Shown one piece after another: positions 27,240 to 37,024 of a stretch of DNA of 64,000 bases. The notes below the pieces were generated by a model. The model was not told the DNA's origin, made no database searches, and saw nothing but the letters and a program-made list of their open reading frames with translations. How positions within the stretch are numbered: the stretch's first letter is position 1; the number at the start of each line of letters is the position of its first letter. The DNA comes from Teredinibacter turnerae T7901 (GTDB lineage: Bacteria; Pseudomonadota; Gammaproteobacteria; Pseudomonadales; Cellvibrionaceae), in contig NC_012997.1 of assembly GCF_000023025.1 (NCBI RefSeq), forward strand, positions 232,764 to 296,763, read 5' to 3'. Position numbers and translations under genes: made by a program.

Positions 27240-28121
27240 TCAGTGCATCGAACCGCTAAACAAGCGCTGTAAATCTTCTTCCTTAAACGCATAGTGCTGT
27301 CCGCAAAAGTGACAGTCTACGGCGATTTTTCCATTTTGTTCCGCCAGAAGCGCGAATGCCTCTTCTTTGCCCAGGGAGCTTATGGCATTTTCGCCCCGCG
27401 CCCGATTACAACTGCAATGAAAGCGAAACTCACGCGCTGCGAACAAGCGGCAACCTAATTCATTAAACAGTCGGTAGAGTAAGTCATTGGCCGGCAGGCT
27501 GAATAGCTCGTCGGGCGTCACCGTGTTGGCGAGTTGCACTGCTGTTTGCCATTGCTCTTTGCGTTGGTCCAGGTCAGTGACCTGTTGCGCGGGTAATCCC
27601 TGCAGCATTAAGCCGCCACAGTGATTTTGGTCGGCAAACAACCAGAGTTTCGTTGGTAGCTGCTCCGATTGGGCGAAATAGAGCGCAAGGCAATCTGCAA
27701 GGGTATCTCCCTCGAGCGGCACCAGACCCTGGTACCTCTGCCCGTGCTCAGGGTCGACGGTGAGCGAGAGCACGCCATCGCCAATAAGCTCAGGCAGGGT
27801 AAGACCGCTGTAGTCAGGCAGTGGTTGATGTTCGCCTAGTTCGATTATTCCGCGCAGGTCACCATCGTTGGTACAGTCGGCTACGATCAACGGCACGGGC
27901 CCGTTGCCGCGTACCTGCAGCGTTAAAATACCGTCGTATTTGAGTGTTTCGCTTAAAAGTGCCACCGCTGCAACGAATTCACCGAGCAGCGGCTGTAACG
28001 ACACTGGTAGAGATTGATTCGAGACGATCGCACGGTAACTGCCGGACAATGTGGCAAGGTTACCCCTGATATCGGTATTTTCAAAAACAAAGCGGTGAGT
28101 CGCGTCGGTCATACTAGTCAT
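27240..28121 (-). CDS. hslO: Hsp33 redox-regulated chaperone HslO
   Basis: Hsp33 is a holdase activated by oxidation and unfolding. The protein (about 293 residues) has its redox zinc switch at the C-terminus: CSC in [15 protein letters not shown] and CHFC in [13 protein letters not shown]. The start is ambiguous among ATGs at 28127, 28121 and 28112, all overlapping or next to the hslR stop; I chose the middle one. The gene follows hslR with overlap, the order seen in enterobacteria (yrfG-hslR-hslO), so one transcript is likely. Confidence 0.95.
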
Positions 28122-28506
28122 CTTCAAGAGTGATTCGCTTAAATCGGTGTATTTGTCGGCGTTGTTTGGTGGTAGGTTTGCTCGCTGTGCGCAGATCTGC
28201 GCTACCCATGGCCTTGCGCTGCGCCGCTTTTAACTCACGTGCAGCGATGCTGGCTTCGGTTTCTCGGTATAACTGTGCGGCTTCGGGTGCGCCTCGGCGC
28301 TGGTCTGAGAGCGCGGTCACTTCCACAACTTTTTCGTCCCATCCCTGACGTATGCTCAGGGTCATTCCGAGTTCGAGGTCTTTGCTGGGTTTAACGCGGT
28401 GGCCTTGCACGTGTACTTTGCCACCGTCTATCGCCTGCTTGGCGAGACTGCGGGTTTTAAAAAAGCGTGCAGCCCACAGCCATTTATCGATTCGTACTTT
28501 CTCCAT
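28114..28506 (-). CDS. hslR: Heat shock protein 15 (HslR), S4-domain ribosome rescue factor
   Basis: Hsp15 binds 50S subunits that still carry a nascent chain and helps recycle them. The 130-residue protein opens with the S4 RNA-binding domain, [22 protein letters not shown] and [16 protein letters not shown]. It ends in a basic tail rich in Lys and Arg, as the family does. It starts four bases after the yrfG stop and overlaps hslO, so the three genes look like one operon. Confidence 0.95.
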
Positions 28507-28510
28507 AAGG

Positions 28511-29164
28511 TTAGTGCGGCATAATTTCGTCGAAATGGTTAATGTCTATGTAGCGATGCGACCGCGCCGGCTCGCGCTGGCTGTCTGGAGCACAAATGTG
28601 AACCAAGTGTGCAATGCCAAAGTTTTCCGCACTGGCGAGCACGCGTGGCGTATCATCAATAAAAAGCGTTGTTTTTGGGTCAAAATTTTCCTCGGCTTGT
28701 AGCTTCTGCCAGAATGCTTCGCTTTCCTTGGGGTGGAAATATTCGTGAGAAGATACGACCAGGTCCAGCCATTGGTCTATTGCTGTTACGCTCAATTTTA
28801 ATTCGAGCCCTTTTGGGTGGGCATTGGTGATTAACATCACTTTTTTCCGCTGGCCACGCAGTGCACGCAAGAAATCCTCAACATAGGGCCGCAGCTGAAT
28901 TTTATGCAAAAGCTCACGCTTGAGCAGCGGTATGTCGAGCTCAAGTAACGCGGACCAGTGATCCAGGCAGTACCACTGAAGAGTGCCTTCGTGCTGGCGA
29001 ATATGGTGCATTAACAATGCAGTCGCTTCCGCCTCACTAACGCCCTTGATCTCGGCGTAGCGCAGAGGCAAATGGGTGAGCCAAAAGTAGTTGTCGAAGT
29101 GGAGATCGAGCAAGGTGCCATCCATATCGAGCAGCACGGTATCGATTTTTTGCCAATCAATCAT
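28511..29164 (-). CDS. yrfG: YrfG-type GMP/IMP nucleotidase, HAD family
   Basis: YrfG is a HAD-superfamily phosphatase acting on purine nucleoside monophosphates in E. coli. The 217-residue protein has motif I VLLDMDGTLLDLHFDNYFW, motif II in VMLITNAHPKG near residue 115 and motif III/IV in TLFIDDTPRVLASAE near 165. The gene order yrfG-hslR-hslO and the divergent nudE across 38 bases match the E. coli nudE/yrfG region. Confidence 0.93.
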   Translation of the reverse strand: MIDWQKIDTVLLDMDGTLLDLHFDNYFWLTHLPLRYAEIKGVSEAEATALLMHHIRQHEGTLQWYCLDHWSALLELDIPLLKRELLHKIQLRPYVEDFLRALRGQRKKVMLITNAHPKGLELKLSVTAIDQWLDLVVSSHEYFHPKESEAFWQKLQAEENFDPKTTLFIDDTPRVLASAENFGIAHLVHICAPDSQREPARSHRYIDINHFDEIMPH

Positions 29165-29202
29165 TGCTATAATGCGACACTTAATGAATCTGGGGTATCA
29201 CT

Positions 29203-29745
29203 ATGCCGCGTAAGCCGGAAATACTCAATTGCCAGGAAGTTGCACGCAGCCGCTTGTTCCGCGTGGAATCTGTGGATTTACGTTTTAGCAACGGCGAAGA
29301 GCGGGTCTATGAACGCCTGGCTGCGCGCGGAAGTGCCGCCGTACTTATTGTGCCGATGCTAGACGATAAGACCGTGTTATTGATACGGGAATACGGCGTT
29401 GGTGTGGAAGATTACGAGTTGGGTTTGCCGAAGGGCCGTGTTGAGGCAGGGGAAGATCCGCTCGAAGCGGCCAATCGCGAACTGATGGAGGAGGTGGGCT
29501 ATGGTGCAAAATCACTCACCAAACTGAAATTACTGAGTCAGTCCCCAAATTATATGCAGCACCATACCCAGGTAGTCCTGGCACAAGGCCTCTATCCGCA
29601 AACGGCTGAGGGCGATGAACCCGAGCCTCTGATTGTTGAACAATATCCGCTGGCGGATTTGGATCAGTTGGTGTTGCGTGATGACTTTACCGAAGCGCGG
29701 AGTTTGGCTGCGCTGTTTCTCGCCCGTGCCCATCTCAGTCGATAA
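29203..29745 (+). CDS. nudE: NudE Nudix hydrolase (ADP-compounds hydrolase)
   Basis: NudE hydrolyses ADP-ribose, Ap3A and NADH-type substrates. The 180-residue protein carries a complete Nudix box, from GLPKGRVEAGEDPL to ANRELMEEVGYG near residues 75-100. The N-terminal MPRKPEILNCQEVARSRLF is family-like. It is divergent from yrfG and 20 bases before cysQ, with which it is probably co-transcribed. Confidence 0.94.
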   Translation: MPRKPEILNCQEVARSRLFRVESVDLRFSNGEERVYERLAARGSAAVLIVPMLDDKTVLLIREYGVGVEDYELGLPKGRVEAGEDPLEAANRELMEEVGYGAKSLTKLKLLSQSPNYMQHHTQVVLAQGLYPQTAEGDEPEPLIVEQYPLADLDQLVLRDDFTEARSLAALFLARAHLSR

Positions 29746-29765
29746 GAGCAATTTTTCCCGTCCCA

Positions 29766-30590
29766 ATGAACGACTCAGCACTACTAGAGCCGGTGATCGC
29801 TGCGAGCGAACAGGCCGGAGCGGCTATTGCCGCGATTTTTAGAGATTTTAAGCAGCAAAATGTAGAGCGCAAAGCAGATGATTCGCCAGTGACTGCGGCC
29901 GATTTGGCGGCGCACCGTATTCTCGTGCAGGCGCTCTCCGGCTTAACTCCCCATATACCTGTACTTTCAGAGGAGTCAGTGCTTCCGAGCTTCGCCCAGC
30001 GACAAACCTGGCAACGCTACTGGCTGGTGGATCCTCTGGACGGAACCCAGGAGTTTATCGATGGTGGTTCTGAGTTTACCGTCAACGTGGCCTTAATCGA
30101 TAACCACCGCCCCGTTCTAGGTGTTGTGCACGCGCCTATGCTCGATCTTACCTATTGCGCCGCGGTCGGCGTAGGTGCCTGGAAACGGCACCATGGGAAC
30201 CATCGAGCGATACGCACGCGATCTTTAGCTGCACGCTTGGCACGCGGCGATGCACTCGAACTGGTTTGTAGTCGCAGGCATGGTGTGGAAGAGATTGAAA
30301 CGCTGGCTGCGGAACTGGAACAAAAACTCGGCTTGGTCGTTACCAAAAGTGTTGGCAGCTCACTGAAATTTTGCCTGGTGGCGGAAGGGGAAGCCGATGT
30401 TTACCCGCGGCTCGCGCCCTGTTGCGAGTGGGACACTGCCGCGTCTCAGGCCATTGTTGAGGCGGCCGGGGGTGCTATCGTCGATATGCAATTTCAACCG
30501 CTCGCGTATAACCGCACCGAGGGGCTGCTTAACGATCACTTTTTCGCATTTGGCGATCCAGCATTTGAATGGCAAAGTTATTTGCCATAA
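29766..30590 (+). CDS. cysQ: 3'(2'),5'-bisphosphate nucleotidase CysQ
   Basis: CysQ removes the 3'-phosphate from PAP, a by-product of sulfate assimilation. The 274-residue protein has the inositol-monophosphatase fold motifs: the metal-binding VDPLDGTQEFIDG near residue 88, the earlier glutamate in LSEESVLP, and the C-terminal CEWDTAASQAIVEAAGG near 220. The nudE-cysQ pairing is common in gammaproteobacteria. Confidence 0.95.
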   Translation: MNDSALLEPVIAASEQAGAAIAAIFRDFKQQNVERKADDSPVTAADLAAHRILVQALSGLTPHIPVLSEESVLPSFAQRQTWQRYWLVDPLDGTQEFIDGGSEFTVNVALIDNHRPVLGVVHAPMLDLTYCAAVGVGAWKRHHGNHRAIRTRSLAARLARGDALELVCSRRHGVEEIETLAAELEQKLGLVVTKSVGSSLKFCLVAEGEADVYPRLAPCCEWDTAASQAIVEAAGGAIVDMQFQPLAYNRTEGLLNDHFFAFGDPAFEWQSYLP

Positions 30591-30804
30591 ATCAAACGTA
30601 AGAAATAGACAAATCTGTCTTAGTGGCCGTTTTTTTATAAAAAAATAATGTCGTTTTATTGCTCATTTCGACCATAAAATGACGATCGGTTACTGATCTG
30701 TTGATTGTTTTTGTCTATTCTTAACTGACCGGCGCAAGTCGCACGGTGATGTCACCTCTAACGCCAGAAACCCCTACCAATAATCAACGACGGAAGAAAG
30801 GGAT

Positions 30805-31020
30805 ATGAACCGCGCACATCAAATGCAACAGCTCAGTGTGGCGTATAACAATACGTCCGTAATGCGACAACAACTCATTCGAGAAATTACCTGTCTGGAA
30901 CGACAATTGGAACGTCTTCGGTTGCGGGATGAAATGCTTGATTTTGCAACGCTGCAAACCTACGAAGAGATGATATCCAGTCGTAAAGAATTACTCGACA
31001 GCCTCCCCTGGGGTAATTAA
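30805..31020 (+). CDS. Small coiled-coil protein, function unknown
   Basis: A 71-residue frame preceded by a good ribosome site (GGAAG and AAAGGG in the 16 bases before the ATG). The sequence is strongly helical with heptad leucines (ITCLERQLERLRLRDEML) and no signal peptide or membrane segment, so a short cytoplasmic coiled coil is expected. I do not recognise a family. It stands alone between cysQ and the convergent cyaA, with an upstream gap of about 215 bases that could hold its own promoter, and a GC-rich hairpin just after the stop. Lack of homologue data limits confidence. Confidence 0.6.
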   Translation: MNRAHQMQQLSVAYNNTSVMRQQLIREITCLERQLERLRLRDEMLDFATLQTYEEMISSRKELLDSLPWGN

Positions 31021-31037
31021 ATTATTTATTGCTTTAG

Positions 31038-31075
31038 GGCGCGCCTTTCGGTGCAAGAAAATTGCCTGGCGCGCT
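31038..31075. other. GC-rich inverted repeat between convergent genes
   Basis: GCGCGCC and GGCGCGC arms face each other about 22 bases apart, just past the small coiled-coil gene and before the cyaA stop on the other strand. No T-run follows on either side. It may act as a weak bidirectional terminator or an mRNA end stabiliser. Confidence 0.45.
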
Positions 31076-31100
31076 TCTACTTCTCATTCATCCCATCAAA

Positions 31101-33986
31101 TTATCTTTTCACCAAGATACCAATCGCGCGATTCAAGGTCGTTTCGAGCCGATTCTTAACTTTCATATAGTGGCTGGTGGTTAGGCGCGCGTCTGGAGCA
31201 ATCAGGTGTGCGCACTTGGTTAGATCCAGATCGGTGAGGTACAGCGGATAATCCTCACGCGATTTTCTGCGCGATAGCACCTGCTGCGCAACAACCAGAT
31301 ATATTTGTTCTTCAAGCTCGTCGCAACTGAAAAACTGATCGCCACAATAAAAATTAAATCGCAGCTTCTGATCGCCACGATCGTATCCAATAGCACGCAG
31401 CTCCAGCTCAACAGGTACGACTGATTCATTGGCGACGCGCTTGGGCTCACTGACATAGCACTGCCTGCTGTCGCGCTTTAATTCATAAAAATGGATCGGG
31501 AAAATGCCGAAATCGTGCAGCAGTTGCTGGTTTAACTGGGTTTGCCTGTCGATTACCGAGCGGAAAAAATAATGCAGAGTTTTTAGTACAAACACCGCCT
31601 GACTATTGCGATAAAACCGGTGGACCAACGAGCCGTGTTCGTCCACAACATACACGTCTGTGTGGTCCTGAGCGCGTTGAAAAAATATGTGGATCGCACC
31701 TGCCCAGCTGCGGCCGCCACCTTCGCTGCTAATGGCCCGACACATCGCTTTTAGCGGGTGGCGCACCAGTGCATGACTATCCAGATATATCGGGCTGATT
31801 GACGGTTGTGCATCGCCGAGGGCGTCGAGAACAGCGTCTAGGCTGGGGTATTGCCGGGTAATGAGCCGAGGCCCTTTAAATTGCAATATATGAAATAAAC
31901 CGGCCATTTCAAAAACATAGCGGGTGGCCGACATATATTCGCCGCCGTAATAGCAGTGAATAATTTCGTTCAACCAGTCGCGGGTACGCGTGGCAATGGT
32001 GTTGGCATGATTGGGGCTGACGCATTCAACCTGTAATTTTGGCGGTCGGTGGTGCGAGCCTGGCAAACTCAATTTTAAATAATCTTGCAGACTATCGAGC
32101 AGCGCCGTACTGCTATCGAACCGCCGCGTCGTGAGTTCGTTCCAACTGTTTCTCAGCACAAGATCGACCGAGATAATCAGGTTCTCACCAAACCCACTGT
32201 AGTGGAGCGCATCGGTCTGGCTGCTCAAGCGCTTGATGCCTCGCTGCTCAAGCCCGGCTTGCGCTACGGAACCTACATTTAACAGAAATAAAGCGTCGAC
32301 AGGTTCCGCCGAACGTTTAAATACATTGTGATCCAGCGACTTAAGTGGCAGGGGTAACCAGTTGGCGAATACCTTTAACAGGCGATGCAGCGTGCGTTCT
32401 TCGATGTGCGGTGCCTGTTGTAATTCGTAGCGGGTTGTGAGGTTGACTATCTGATTGCAGTAGCACCAGAGATACAATTCCACCAGGCTCGCGCTGGTTT
32501 TTATATGAATGGGGTTTTGGGTAAGCGTGCCGTCAGGGTGAATAAGCGCGCTCCATATATTCCCAGGCCGCTCAACGGCAGACTGCGCGAACGTGACGAG
32601 TTGTTCGGTTAAGTCGCTTGAAATTCCCGGATTAATCCAGGTGATTTTGCCAGGTCTGGTTTCAAATGCCGCCTGTAATTTACGCCCGAGAATACTCCAT
32701 TCTTCTGCCGAAATATCGTGTTCGACGGAATAGCGTTCGGCGAATAATTTCAGTACCTGAAAGCCATGGCTCAATTCGTTTTTGAGCAGGCTTCGTTCTT
32801 CATGGACTGCCGGTGCCTTCCACTGGTTGCGTTGATCCAGCTTTAACAGATCTTTGCGCTGCCAGCCCCACTCTTCGGTGAGGCTTTCCAGTAAGCGGTG
32901 TTGCCAGGTTTTGTCGCGGTTTGGATTGCTGCGAGTGAGCGGGTAATTGACCTTAAAGTAAAAACATCGGCGTGCGAGTTCCAACCGGCGCACCGCATTT
33001 TTTTCTTGTAAATAGCGCTCTATATGCCGGTAAATCATGACATAGCTATCGAGTTGATCGATATCGTGTTCGCCGGCGTAGACCATCTCCTTGAACACCA
33101 GCGAGAGGGGCTGAATGTTCGGATATTGATCCGCATAGGACTCCAACAACAGAAGCTTCAAAACGGACTTGTAGGGCGATTCGATACCTTTGTAGAGCTG
33201 CCAGCGGCTGGCTCCTAAAAATTCGCTGTCGGGAATGGTGGGAATACCGCCGAAATCCAGAACGTCTTCGCTATTCAGAAATCGTCGCTGCTGCAATATA
33301 TCCGTGTACTCGTCGTACTCGTGTTCGTTGCCAGGTGGCACAAACCACCATATGGGTGTGCGGCCAGCGAGATGTATGGCGGTGCGATAAAATTCGTCGA
33401 GCAGCAGCAAGCGCTGTGCGCTACCACTGGACTCCTCGTTCAATGCTGACAGTTGACCGCGTTTGAAGGCGGCGTTGTCCATCAGAAAAAAATGGACCTC
33501 CAGGCGGCACTGCAACGCCCACTGGGTTATTTTTTCACATTTGCGGTTGAGCAATTCCAACTGTTCGCGCGTTAATCCCGGCTTAAAGCACAGCCAGAAG
33601 TCGAGATCACTGGATTCGCTCTGGGCAATGGTTCCTACGCTGCCCATCACAAATATGGCGGTGATCTGCGGCTCGTGTACGGCGTCCTGGCTGGCGGTAA
33701 AACTGCGCGCGATCCCGCGGCCCAATTGAACGGCACCCTTGGTTATTTTGAAATGGCAGACGCCTGCCGGTGTGTCGCGCGATTCAAATCCCGGCATCAT
33801 CGGGTGATTGGTGTGAAACAGCAGAGGAATTGCGTCCAGCACCAATTGCTGACGTACCGTCAGTGCGTCGCGCATGCGGGTAAGCCGGTCCTGATTGATG
33901 GCGAGAAAGCGTTTGCGGATTTTCGTCAGATTTTGACGATCAAGCCCGTCATGAATGCTTTCGGGTTTTGGGAAAATGGGTTTCAC
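31101..33986 (-). CDS. cyaA: Class I adenylate cyclase
   Basis: CyaA makes cAMP from ATP. The 961-residue protein has the class I catalytic half at the N-terminus with the nucleotidyltransferase motif MGSVGTIAQSESSDLDFWLC near residue 113. It continues through the long conserved body and ends in a regulatory region. Length is slightly above the enterobacterial 848. In Pseudomonas the Pil-Chp system acts through cAMP, mostly by the class III cyclase CyaB; here the class I cyclase lies about 4 kb after that operon, which is suggestive but not proof of coupling. Confidence 0.95.
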   Translation of the reverse strand: MKPIFPKPESIHDGLDRQNLTKIRKRFLAINQDRLTRMRDALTVRQQLVLDAIPLLFHTNHPMMPGFESRDTPAGVCHFKITKGAVQLGRGIARSFTASQDAVHEPQITAIFVMGSVGTIAQSESSDLDFWLCFKPGLTREQLELLNRKCEKITQWALQCRLEVHFFLMDNAAFKRGQLSALNEESSGSAQRLLLLDEFYRTAIHLAGRTPIWWFVPPGNEHEYDEYTDILQQRRFLNSEDVLDFGGIPTIPDSEFLGASRWQLYKGIESPYKSVLKLLLLESYADQYPNIQPLSLVFKEMVYAGEHDIDQLDSYVMIYRHIERYLQEKNAVRRLELARRCFYFKVNYPLTRSNPNRDKTWQHRLLESLTEEWGWQRKDLLKLDQRNQWKAPAVHEERSLLKNELSHGFQVLKLFAERYSVEHDISAEEWSILGRKLQAAFETRPGKITWINPGISSDLTEQLVTFAQSAVERPGNIWSALIHPDGTLTQNPIHIKTSASLVELYLWCYCNQIVNLTTRYELQQAPHIEERTLHRLLKVFANWLPLPLKSLDHNVFKRSAEPVDALFLLNVGSVAQAGLEQRGIKRLSSQTDALHYSGFGENLIISVDLVLRNSWNELTTRRFDSSTALLDSLQDYLKLSLPGSHHRPPKLQVECVSPNHANTIATRTRDWLNEIIHCYYGGEYMSATRYVFEMAGLFHILQFKGPRLITRQYPSLDAVLDALGDAQPSISPIYLDSHALVRHPLKAMCRAISSEGGGRSWAGAIHIFFQRAQDHTDVYVVDEHGSLVHRFYRNSQAVFVLKTLHYFFRSVIDRQTQLNQQLLHDFGIFPIHFYELKRDSRQCYVSEPKRVANESVVPVELELRAIGYDRGDQKLRFNFYCGDQFFSCDELEEQIYLVVAQQVLSRRKSREDYPLYLTDLDLTKCAHLIAPDARLTTSHYMKVKNRLETTLNRAIGILVKR

Positions 33987-34082
33987 GCGGGTTTGTTACA
34001 GCTGGTTAGCAAAGAGTAGAGTGACTATTTGATACTAGCAGCGCCTCGAACGAAGCGCTGTTATTAATCCGAACGGGTGGAG

Positions 34083-34607
<525 letters not shown>

Positions 34608-34682
34608 CTAACGTGAATTGCCATCAGTTGGGAGCGCTGGGCGCACCTTGGCACGGACGACAACGTCTGACGTGGAAATAGC

Positions 34683-35258
34683 CTACGCCACCTGCCATAA
34701 GCCAAAACGTACCTTGCCGGCGGTTTTCGATTTCAATGGCTGCCAGTTGGGCGGGGTATTCAGTGCGTGGTCAACGGGTGTTTCTATGTAGACCAGCGCT
34801 TGTGCCGAAGCTACTGCGCACCGCTCGATGCTAGTGAGTGCTTGCTCCCACAGATCTTTGGCAAACGGCGGATCGACAAAAATAATATCGTAAGGCGTAT
34901 GCGCAGCGCTGTTGAGCCATGCAATACCATCGTTGCGTAAAACATCGGCCTGTTTGCAATCGAGGGTGTTGAGGTGTTCACACAAAGTGGCGGCGGCATG
35001 CGGGTTAGTTTCGATAAAAGTGGTATGCGCCGCGCCCCGTGACAGCGCCTCCAGGCCCAGCGCACCGGTGCCCGCAAACAAATCGAGGCAGCGAGCGCCG
35101 GGCAGCCAGGGGGCAAGCCAGTTGAACAGGGTCTCGCGCACGCGGTCACCAGTGGGGCGCAGGCCCTCTGCATCGGCAATGGATAATTTTCGCCCGCGCC
35201 ATTGGCCACCAATGATGCGCAGGCTACTTTTTTGAGAATTTTTACTTTGGCGTTGCAA
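34683..35258 (-). CDS. rsmD: 16S rRNA (guanine966-N2)-methyltransferase RsmD
   Basis: RsmD methylates G966 of 16S rRNA. The 191-residue protein shows RIIGGQWRGRKL, RPTGDRVRETLFNWL, the SAM motif LDLFAGTGALGLEALSRGA and the catalytic DIIFVDPPF. The apparent start is TTG at 35258, with AGAAGG eight bases upstream and no in-frame ATG before the conserved core, so I accept the rare start. It is divergent from ftsY over 60 bases, as in many gammaproteobacteria. Confidence 0.95.
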   Translation of the reverse strand: MQRQSKNSQKSSLRIIGGQWRGRKLSIADAEGLRPTGDRVRETLFNWLAPWLPGARCLDLFAGTGALGLEALSRGAAHTTFIETNPHAAATLCEHLNTLDCKQADVLRNDGIAWLNSAAHTPYDIIFVDPPFAKDLWEQALTSIERCAVASAQALVYIETPVDHALNTPPNWQPLKSKTAGKVRFGLWQVA

Positions 35259-35318
35259 AACTATGGCCTTCTAAATGGTACGATGCTGCTTCCAGAGTCA
35301 CTATAACTGCCGCGCATC

Positions 35319-36323
35319 ATGTTTTTTAAGAGCAAAAAAAGCAAATCCGAAAGCCCCGAGAGCGAAGCTGTGGCCCAGCCAGCGGAGAAGCCCACAGAAA
35401 AGGTCAGCTTCTTTACCCGCATCAAACAGGGCTTATCCCGCACCAGTAACCAGCTGTCTGGCGGGCTGGCGAGTTTGCTGCTGGGCAAAAAGGCTATTGA
35501 CGACGAGCTGCTTGAAGAAATCGAAACTCTGTTGTTGATGGCCGATGTAGGGGTTGAAGCCACCACCGATATTATTGACGATCTCACCGCGCGAGTTGCA
35601 CGCAAGCAGTTGGCCGATTCGGACGCGCTCTACGCGGCGCTGCGCCAGTCCCTCGCCGACTTGTTGCTGGATGTTGAGGCGCCACTGGATGTGGAGTGCG
35701 CACAAAAGCCATTCGTTATTCTTGTGGTCGGCGTCAATGGGGTAGGCAAAACCACCACCATCGGCAAACTCGCCAAACGTTTTCAAAACCAGGGCAAATC
35801 TGTGATGTTAGCCGCCGGCGATACTTTCCGCGCTGCAGCGGTGGAGCAATTGCAGGTATGGGGCGAGCGCAATAAGGTGCCCGTGGTGGCTCAGCACACG
35901 GGCGCGGATAGCGCATCTGTTATTTACGATGCAGTACAGTCAGCGCAGGCGCGGCAAATCGATGTGGTGATCGCAGACACCGCCGGCCGCTTGCACAACA
36001 AGAGCAATCTGATGGAGGAACTGGCCAAGGTCAAACGGGTCATGGCCAAGCTGGATGACAGCGCACCGCATGAAGTGCTTTTGGTGTTAGACGCGGGTAC
36101 CGGCCAGAATGCGCTGTCACAGGCGGGGCATTTCAAAGAGGCTGCAGGTGTGACCGGGCTGGCGCTGACCAAGCTGGATGGCACAGCGAAAGGCGGTATT
36201 ATCTTTGCTCTCAGCAAACAGTATGGCCTGCCGGTGCGCTATATCGGTGTCGGCGAAGGCATAGACGATTTGCAGCCATTCCAGGCCACTAGCTTTATCG
36301 ATGCACTGTTCGGGACAGAATAA
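35319..36323 (+). CDS. ftsY: Signal recognition particle receptor FtsY
   Basis: FtsY is the membrane-associated GTPase that receives SRP-ribosome complexes. The 334-residue protein has a short charged N-terminal A domain (about 30 residues), the N domain, and the G domain with GVNGVGKTTTIGKLA, GDTFRAAAVEQL, DTAGR and TKLDGTAKGG. The A domain is much shorter than in E. coli (497 residues) but like many other proteobacteria. It heads the run ftsY-ftsE-ftsX-rpoH. Confidence 0.97.
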   Translation: MFFKSKKSKSESPESEAVAQPAEKPTEKVSFFTRIKQGLSRTSNQLSGGLASLLLGKKAIDDELLEEIETLLLMADVGVEATTDIIDDLTARVARKQLADSDALYAALRQSLADLLLDVEAPLDVECAQKPFVILVVGVNGVGKTTTIGKLAKRFQNQGKSVMLAAGDTFRAAAVEQLQVWGERNKVPVVAQHTGADSASVIYDAVQSAQARQIDVVIADTAGRLHNKSNLMEELAKVKRVMAKLDDSAPHEVLLVLDAGTGQNALSQAGHFKEAAGVTGLALTKLDGTAKGGIIFALSKQYGLPVRYIGVGEGIDDLQPFQATSFIDALFGTE

Positions 36324-36345
36324 CCATAAATAGATGTAATCCACT

Positions 36346-37023
36346 GTGATCAGCTTTAGTAACGTTAGCAAACGCTACGCCAGCGGACAGCAAGCGCTGG
36401 CCAACCTCTCTTTTGACGTCAATGCGGGTGAGATGGTTTTTCTCACCGGCCACTCAGGCGCAGGTAAAAGCACATTGATGAAGCTGGTGATGCTGATGGA
36501 GCGCGCTTCCACCGGGCAGGTCGTTATCGCCGGTCGCAACCTCAATCGTATGCGCACCGGGCAAATTCCCTATCACCGCCGTCAGGTGGGCGTTGTGTTT
36601 CAGAATCACCAGTTATTGTTTGATCGCACCGTGTTCGAGAACGTCGCATTACCGCTGTATATCGCAGGTCACCAAAGTCGGGAAGTAGGTCGCCGGGTGC
36701 GCGCCGCGCTCGATAAAGTTGGCCTGCTCGAGAAAGAAAAGCACAACCCCATCACGCTGTCGGGCGGTGAGCAGCAGCGCGTGGGCATTGCACGTGCCGT
36801 GGTCAACAAACCGCCACTGCTACTCGCGGACGAACCCACTGGTAACCTCGACCCGAAATTATCCGAAGAGATTATGACGCTGTTTCGCCAGTTCAACGCG
36901 TTTGGGGTGACTGTCCTCATTGCGAGCCACGATCTTGCACTGGTGCGGCAGCTAGGCCACCGCGTACTGACCCTCGCCGGTGGGGAACTGGTGCACGACG
37001 GGCTGTTGCCGGAGGACATGTAG
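36346..37023 (+). CDS. ftsE: Cell division ABC ATPase FtsE
   Basis: FtsE is the ATPase that, with FtsX, activates septal peptidoglycan hydrolases through their adaptors. The 225-residue protein has Walker A GHSGAGKSTLMKL, Q-loop VFQNHQLL, signature LSGGEQQRVGIARAVV and Walker B LLLADEPTGNLD. The start is GTG at 36346, 22 bases after ftsY. ftsX begins two bases after the stop. Confidence 0.96.
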   Translation: MISFSNVSKRYASGQQALANLSFDVNAGEMVFLTGHSGAGKSTLMKLVMLMERASTGQVVIAGRNLNRMRTGQIPYHRRQVGVVFQNHQLLFDRTVFENVALPLYIAGHQSREVGRRVRAALDKVGLLEKEKHNPITLSGGEQQRVGIARAVVNKPPLLLADEPTGNLDPKLSEEIMTLFRQFNAFGVTVLIASHDLALVRQLGHRVLTLAGGELVHDGLLPEDM

Positions 37024-37024
37024 T

